A stretch of DNA of 9,529 nt from Candidatus Eisenbergiella stercorigallinarum. Its GTDB lineage: Bacteria > Bacillota > Clostridia > Lachnospirales > Lachnospiraceae. This document shows, in pieces, positions 6,408-9,529 of this stretch (within the stretch, counting starts at the first letter, position 1; every line of letters begins with the position of its first letter). The stretch covers positions 1 to 9,529 of the forward strand of contig DWUW01000129.1 in assembly GCA_019120525.1 (NCBI GenBank). The letters are read 5' to 3'. A model generated the notes under the pieces. That model ran no database searches and was not told where the DNA came from. It saw only the letters and a program-made list of their open reading frames with translations. The translations under genes and the position numbers were made by a program.

Positions 6408-6598
6408 TGTCCGTCTGTATAAAATGCGGAAAGGCCCTGACCTATAATGAGATCGGGGCCTTCCGGAAATTCGTGAACCGGGGAGCGAAGGAGTTCCTGT
6501 GCAGGGAATGCCTGGCGGAAAGGCTGGGCGTCTCCCCGGAGCGGATCGACCGGAAAATAGAAGAGTTTAAACTGCAGGGCTGCACCCTTTTCGTATGA
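6407..6598 (+). CDS. Small zinc-ribbon-like protein, translationally coupled to GH27
   Basis: A 63-residue protein with two cysteine pairs, C4-IK-C7 and C32-RE-C35, a typical treble-clef or zinc-ribbon spacing, plus a lone C59. A polar linker (about 8-29) joins the pairs. The C-terminal half (LGVSPERIDRKIEEFKLQGC) looks helical. The reading frame is also open upstream to 6308, but the ATG at 6407 makes a TAATG overlap with the GH27 stop and places the first CxxC right after the start, as in other zinc-ribbon proteins. This implies coupled translation. Its role is unknown to me: a metal-stabilised RNA-, DNA- or protein-binding adaptor is possible, and the coupling hints at a link to the sugar enzyme or its regulation. 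The last 22 bases form the left arm of a long hairpin. Confidence 0.8.
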   Translation: MSVCIKCGKALTYNEIGAFRKFVNRGAKEFLCRECLAERLGVSPERIDRKIEEFKLQGCTLFV

Positions 6599-6714
6599 AA
6601 GCCGTACGAAAGAGGGGGCAGCCCGGGGCTTTTCATCAGATACAGCAGAGAAAGTCCCACCACGGTGATCACGCTCATTCCAACAAACCGAATCAAATAA
6701 ATTCCGAGTGCCAT
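6442..6714 (-). CDS. Doubtful small membrane-peptide ORF or gene remnant
   Basis: The first 28 residues, beginning MALGIYLIRFVGM and ending LSLLYLMK, form one good transmembrane segment (about 4-27) with a positive end. From about residue 32 on, the frame runs antisense through the terminator hairpin and the zinc-ribbon gene, and the sequence has no protein-like character. The ribosome binding site is poor (AAAGCGAG). It may be the 5' remnant of a gene whose 3' part was lost, or chance. I recognise no family. Confidence 0.22.
   Translation of the reverse strand: MALGIYLIRFVGMSVITVVGLSLLYLMKSPGLPPLSYGFHTKRVQPCSLNSSIFRSIRSGETPSLSARHSLHRNSFAPRFTNFRKAPISL
6577..6633 (+). terminator. Probable terminator hairpin overlapping the end of the zinc-ribbon gene
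   Basis: GGGCTGC (6577-6583) pairs with GCAGCCC (6618-6624), and TTTCGTA pairs with TACGAAA closer to the loop. Together they form a nearly continuous stem of about 19 bp with one mismatch, one bulge and the loop TGAAAGCCG. The stop codon lies inside it. The T-tract is weak: TTTT arrives only after GGGGC (6630-6633). It could end the GH27 operon, or act mainly as a 3' stabilising hairpin. Confidence 0.5.
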
Positions 6715-6761
6715 ATATTTCTCGCTTTCTGTCGCCGGTCAGGCGGCATTTGTTTGTAAGA

Positions 6762-6850
6762 AATTGCCTGTCAAGGCAATTCCAGGCCGAGTGGAAAGCG
6801 CGAAGCGCGGCTTTGCGAATGGCGCGGAGTGAACTGTAACCGGGTTTGTC
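6762..6850. repeat. Hairpin cluster in the convergent spacer
   Basis: AATTGCC (6762-6768) and GGCAATT (6775-6781) form a perfect 7-bp stem with a 6-base loop. Directly after it, 6795-6814 folds as AAAGC-GCG / CGC-GCTTT with one bulge. A GC-rich stretch (6815-6840) follows, then GTGAACTGTAACCGGG. It has the look of a dispersed intergenic repeat. A second copy is not in this window, so repeat status is unproven. Confidence 0.35.
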
Positions 6851-6879
6851 AATGAAATCAGAGAAAATGCAGCAGCTTC

Positions 6880-6907
6880 TTGAACCTCGCAGCCAGATGT
6901 GTATATT
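6880..6907 (+). promoter_or_regulatory. Putative promoter of a short plus-strand transcript
   Basis: TTGAAC (6880-6885) and TATATT (6902-6907) are 16 bases apart, and a start near 6913-6916 would follow. No sizeable plus-strand gene lies downstream. A terminator-like hairpin lies about 60 bases beyond the predicted start. Confidence 0.4.
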
Positions 6908-6913
6908 GATAAT

Positions 6914-7010
6914 GGAAAAGGGAAAGCAAGAGACATACGGCCTACCCAAATAGCTTAGCGACTATATAACACAAGCCGTTACTATTGGCAGTAGTGGCGG
7001 CTATTTTCTT
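6914..7010 (+). ncRNA. Candidate small RNA between convergent genes
   Basis: A transcript from the 6880-6907 promoter to the 6974-7010 terminator would be about 95-100 bases. It ends about 30 bases short of the end of the HTH-PurM gene on the other strand. A 13-codon ORF (6912-6953, MEKGKQETYGLPK) overlaps its start but has no clear ribosome binding site. No RNA family is recognised. It could be an sRNA, a leader remnant, or part of a decayed type I toxin-antitoxin locus. Confidence 0.3.
6974..7010 (+). terminator. Terminator-like hairpin between convergent genes
   Basis: AGCCGTTACT (6974-6983) pairs with AGTGGCGGCT (6993-7002) over 10 bp, including two G-T pairs, with a 9-base loop, then ATTTTCTT. 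The G-T pairs become A-C mismatches on the other strand and the tail there is poor (TGTGTTATAT), so plus-strand function is favoured. It may still weakly end the minus-strand HTH-PurM gene. Confidence 0.55.
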
Positions 7011-7041
7011 CCCTTGAATATCTGATAAAGCAGACTTACGG

Positions 7042-8289
7042 TTACCAGTTCATCCTTCCCTCTAATTTTACTTTTTCCTGCCCGGAAATGATTTCTCCGA
7101 TTTCATAGCAGGGACATTGCCGGGATACCAGGCGTTTTACGGTGTCTGCATGCTCCCGGCCTGCTACCAGAACCAGACCGGCTCCGCAGTTGAAGGTACG
7201 AAGCATTTCATCCTCCTGGATTTCTCCCTGCTCTTTGATATAACGGAAAATGGCAGGAAGCCGGAGATGGGAAAGATCGATGTGGGCCGTCAGGCCATCC
7301 GGAATCACCCGGCATAAATTGCCCGCTATTCCGCCTCCGGTAATATGGGCCATGGCATGAAGAAGTTTTCTCTCCGCCGCTTCCTTCACCGCTTTATAAT
7401 ATGGTGTGTGCGGCTTCATGATCTGCTCAATAAAGGTCAGCCCCTCGATCCTTTCCAGCTTGATCTGGGGCATTCGTTCCATCATCAGCCGGACGAGGGA
7501 ATATCCATTGGTGTGCAGGCCATTGGACGCGGCTGCCAGAACCACATCTCCTTCCCGGACCGCCTTTCCGTCAATGATCCTCTCTCTTTCCACAATTCCG
7601 GCAATGCTTGCGGTGAGAACATAGGTACCCGCGTTTACTACCTGCGGCTGGATGGAAGTTTCTCCGCCTACAAGGGAACACTCATTTTCCCGGCAGGCAT
7701 CGGAAATTCCCTTTACCAGCGCGTGGATCGTATCCTTTTCCGCATTTCCGCAGACGATGGTATCCAGTACGGCGAGAGGTCTTGCTCCCATCACGATGAT
7801 GTCATTGACCAGATGATTGATCATATCATGGCAGATCGATTCCGTATAGCCATATTCCACAGCAAGCTTTTGCTTGGAACCCGGCTCCTCGGCTTTTAGA
7901 ACCAGAACGGGATGCTTCATGTCAGGAAAGTCAATGTCATAAAGGGAGGCAAAGGCGCCAAGGCCGTTCAGTACCCGGCGGTCTTTCTGCTCCAGTACTT
8001 CCGCCATCTCCCGTTTTATGGCGTCCGTATAGGCAATGTCCACACCCGCCCTGCTGTAGGAAAGCCCTTCCTTCGTCTTTTCCCTGCCTGCCAGAAGTTC
8101 ATCTGCCGTTACCCCCAGCACGGCGGCAAGCTCTGTCAGAAGTTCGATGTTGGGGGATGCGGTACCGTTTTCCCATTTGGATATCGCCTGAAAGGAAATG
8201 TTCAGCTGTCCCGCAAGCTGTTGCTGAGTCAGGCCGTGCTGTCTTCTTTTCTCCGCGATAAAACCACCAATTTTTTGCATATCCAGCAT
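7042..8289 (-). CDS. XRE helix-turn-helix fused to a PurM-like (AIR synthetase family) protein
   Basis: Residues 7-66 of 415 are a classic XRE/HipB-type DNA-binding domain (RRQHGLTQQQLAGQLNIS, then FQAISKWENG with the recognition helix, then LAAVLGVTADELL). From about residue 76 the protein is homologous to PurM, which converts FGAM and ATP to AIR in purine synthesis: LSYSRAGVDI (76-85), VNDIIVMGARPL (161-172), LVGGET (206-211), HTNGYSLVR (259-267), HAMAHITGGG (311-320) and RTFNCGAG (364-371). Both PurM halves are present. The usual TDGVGTKL reads AEEPGSKQKL (133-142), and the usual GGETAEMPG reads GGETSIQPQ (208-216). It is therefore a divergent paralogue and may bind ligand without normal catalysis. 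The start is set by AAAGGAG (8299-8305) 9 bases upstream. The likely role is a purine-intermediate-responsive regulator (inference); a true enzyme that regulates its own gene is the alternative. Confidence 0.88.
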   Translation of the reverse strand: MLDMQKIGGFIAEKRRQHGLTQQQLAGQLNISFQAISKWENGTASPNIELLTELAAVLGVTADELLAGREKTKEGLSYSRAGVDIAYTDAIKREMAEVLEQKDRRVLNGLGAFASLYDIDFPDMKHPVLVLKAEEPGSKQKLAVEYGYTESICHDMINHLVNDIIVMGARPLAVLDTIVCGNAEKDTIHALVKGISDACRENECSLVGGETSIQPQVVNAGTYVLTASIAGIVERERIIDGKAVREGDVVLAAASNGLHTNGYSLVRLMMERMPQIKLERIEGLTFIEQIMKPHTPYYKAVKEAAERKLLHAMAHITGGGIAGNLCRVIPDGLTAHIDLSHLRLPAIFRYIKEQGEIQEDEMLRTFNCGAGLVLVAGREHADTVKRLVSRQCPCYEIGEIISGQEKVKLEGRMNW

Positions 8290-8340
8290 AATTTTCCGCT
8301 CCTTTCTCCGGAAATCAAGCCAAAGGCTGCTTTCCTGTCT

Positions 8341-8382
8341 GCGGTTATTTTATCCTGTCCGGGGCCGGTGTGCACTAACCGC
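8341..8382. promoter_or_regulatory. Possible operator: inverted repeat bracketing the HTH-PurM promoter
   Basis: GCGGTTA (8341-8347) and TAACCGC (8376-8382) are perfect inverse complements separated by 28 bases. They enclose the putative -10 and -35, with half-site centres 35 bases apart. XRE regulators often bind inverted repeats at their own promoters, so autoregulation is plausible but not shown. A 7-bp match could also be chance. Confidence 0.35.
8347..8374 (-). promoter_or_regulatory. Putative promoter of the HTH-PurM gene
   Basis: Read on the minus strand, TGCACA (8369-8374) is a fair -35 and TAAAAT (8347-8352) a good -10, with 16 bases between. Transcription would start near 8340, giving a leader of about 50 bases with AAAGGAG before the ATG. 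Confidence 0.5.
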
Positions 8383-8446
8383 CGCATAGAATCCGCTCCG
8401 CCGGATTCAACCGCAGGTTGAAAAGCTGGGCAGAAAGACGAATGGC

Positions 8447-8481
8447 CGGGCAGACCTGCCCGTAAGATGCAAGTCTGCCCG
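8447..8481 (-). terminator. Hairpin after the repetitive-protein gene, possible terminator
   Basis: CGGGCAGAC (8447-8455) and GTCTGCCCG (8473-8481) form a perfect 9-bp stem with a 17-base loop. A nested GGGCAG/CTGCCC pairing (8448-8453/8456-8461) is an alternative fold, and GGGCAG also occurs at 8428-8433. On the minus strand the tail is only mildly T-rich (CATTCGTCTTTC), so termination is uncertain. The rest of 8383-8538 shows no gene. Confidence 0.4.
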
Positions 8482-8538
8482 ACCAATTGTCTGAACCGCT
8501 GCGGTCGAGGGATATCGTATGAGTGGCTGCCCGGAAGG

Positions 8539-9528
8539 TCACTGGATGGCGGTGGCCTGCGCATCGCCGGCCTTTGCGACGATCCGGATCTCTTCCGGGT
8601 TGGTCTGGGCGGGGAGGCTTGCCGTCATGATCTGGAAACGGGCGAGAATGGTATCCCCGACAGCCAGATCAGAAACGGAAAGCGTGGAACTTCCGTCCAG
8701 ACTGAGAACTTTGGTGCTTTCATTTGGAAGCAGGTTCAGGCTCTGGTCGGTGACGATGGTTACCTGGCCGTCGTCACCGGTCTGGATATCCGTGATCTGC
8801 GCATAGGTGGGGACGGCGGTGTCCTCTTGTACATCGCAGAATACTACAAAGGCGTTTGCCATGGGAGGGATGCTCCTGGTCATGGCCGGGCTGATGTCGG
8901 CGTAGAGGAGGTCGCCTGCTGCAATGTCAGAAAGCGTTTTTTCACTGCAGTCCGCAGCGGACAGGAACAGTGTATCTTCCGTAATATTCAGAAGGACCTG
9001 GGGGTAAGCCGCGCCTTCCTCGTCATTTTCCAGAAGGATCTGTCCATCTTCAAGCTGAGCCACGGCTCCGGATACCCGGATGGAAGAACCCTGAGATACC
9101 GCGGAATCCTGCGCCGCTGCAGTGCCCTCATCCGCCGGATCCGGTGCGGCCACGGCGGGAGCCTGGGCCACAAGCCGGATCTCATCGGGCGTGGTCTGGG
9201 CGGGAATGCTCATAGTCATGAAGGAGTAGCGCACCAGGATCGTGTCTCCGGCCATCAGCCCGGCCGCGGAAAGGGTTTCCGTCCCGTCCAGGGAAAGGAC
9301 AGGGGCGTCCGGGGTGAGGTTCAGGATCAGATCCTGATCTGTGGAAACGCGCAGATTTCCGTCCTCATCGGCGCTGACGTCCGTGATGGTCCCATAGGCG
9401 GGAACGGCGGTATCCTCCGGAATCTCGCAGAAGAGGGTGAAGGCGTTCGTCATGGGAGGAAGGCTTCTGGTCATTACAGGGCTTACGTCCGCGTAAACAG
9501 TGTCGCCGACCGCAAAGTCGGAGAGGGC
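8539..9528 (-). CDS. Repetitive, probably extracytoplasmic protein (5' part outside window)
   Basis: The 329 visible residues are open to the window edge, so the start lies outside; the ATG at 9474 is internal. Two long repeats are offset by exactly 197 residues. Each has an A module (LSDxAxGDxxYADxSPxMTRSxPPMxNAF) and a B module (VLSLDGxxTLSxxxLxxGDTILxRxxxMTxSxPAQTxPxEIRxVA). A and B also resemble each other: G-D, then M-T-x-S-(L/I)-P at visible residues 19-24, 104-109, 216-221 and 301-306. A low-complexity Ala/Asp linker (about 122-148) separates the two pairs. It is acidic, beta-strand-rich and has few cysteines, suggesting a secreted or surface protein, though any signal peptide would be outside the window. 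I do not recognise a named family and infer no activity. Confidence 0.8.
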   Translation of the reverse strand, partial: ALSDFAVGDTVYADVSPVMTRSLPPMTNAFTLFCEIPEDTAVPAYGTITDVSADEDGNLRVSTDQDLILNLTPDAPVLSLDGTETLSAAGLMAGDTILVRYSFMTMSIPAQTTPDEIRLVAQAPAVAAPDPADEGTAAAQDSAVSQGSSIRVSGAVAQLEDGQILLENDEEGAAYPQVLLNITEDTLFLSAADCSEKTLSDIAAGDLLYADISPAMTRSIPPMANAFVVFCDVQEDTAVPTYAQITDIQTGDDGQVTIVTDQSLNLLPNESTKVLSLDGSSTLSVSDLAVGDTILARFQIMTASLPAQTNPEEIRIVAKAGDAQATAIQ

Positions 9529-9529
9529 C

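Noticed and set aside
6380..6949. 189-residue minus-strand open frame across the convergent spacer
   Set aside because: It overlaps the zinc-ribbon gene antisense and crosses the hairpin cluster, with a Ser/Arg/Cys-rich composition and no domain.
7345..7899. 184-residue plus-strand open frame within the HTH-PurM gene
   Set aside because: It is antisense to strongly conserved PurM motifs and has no protein-family character.
9472..9474. ATG at 9474 as the true start of the repetitive protein
   Set aside because: The frame stays open to the window edge, and the preceding residues (ALSDFAVGDTVYADVSPV) match the corresponding part of the second repeat, so the Met is internal.

Overview
The window looks like a chromosome segment from a spore-forming, anaerobic Firmicute, most likely a gut Lachnospiraceae / Clostridium cluster XIVa relative. 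The evidence is a split GlgC/GlgD ADP-glucose pyrophosphorylase, SpoVG, a tRNA-sensing T-box leader in front of thrS, strong AGGAG-type ribosome binding sites and moderately high GC. The species assignment is inference.

Layout, left to right. Positions 2-2444 hold a plus-strand operon: the 3' part of glgC, glgD (sharing GTGA with glgC) and spoVG. Positions 2489-2840 hold a promoter and a threonine T-box riboswitch ending in a strong intrinsic terminator. Positions 2839-3094 are an intergenic repeat with terminal inverted repeats, sitting between the T-box terminator and the thrS ribosome binding site. thrS (3139-4896) encodes a threonyl-tRNA synthetase that lacks most of the usual N-terminal TGS domain. 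It ends at an intrinsic terminator, and two more members of the same repeat family follow (4945-5097 and 5101-5168). A GH27 alpha-galactosidase-type enzyme (5277-6407) then overlaps a 63-residue zinc-ribbon protein (6407-6598) at TAATG.

Positions 6599-7041 separate convergent transcription units. This spacer has hairpins, a possible short membrane-peptide ORF on the minus strand, and a promoter/terminator pair that could bound a small plus-strand RNA. On the minus strand, 7042-8289 encodes the most unusual protein here: an XRE-type helix-turn-helix fused to a complete PurM-like (AIR synthetase) module whose signature nucleotide-site motifs are changed. Its putative promoter is flanked by a perfect 7-bp inverted repeat. 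The right edge (8539-9528, minus) holds the 3' part of a repetitive, probably extracytoplasmic protein with two 197-residue repeats.

Functionally, the left half combines glycogen synthesis, a sporulation/global RNA- or DNA-binding regulator and tRNA-charging control. The centre provides galactoside degradation. The strongest leads for something undescribed are the HTH-PurM fusion, read as a possible purine-intermediate-sensing repressor, and the structured repeat family. That family begins directly at terminator U-tracts and shows compensatory base changes in its predicted stems.
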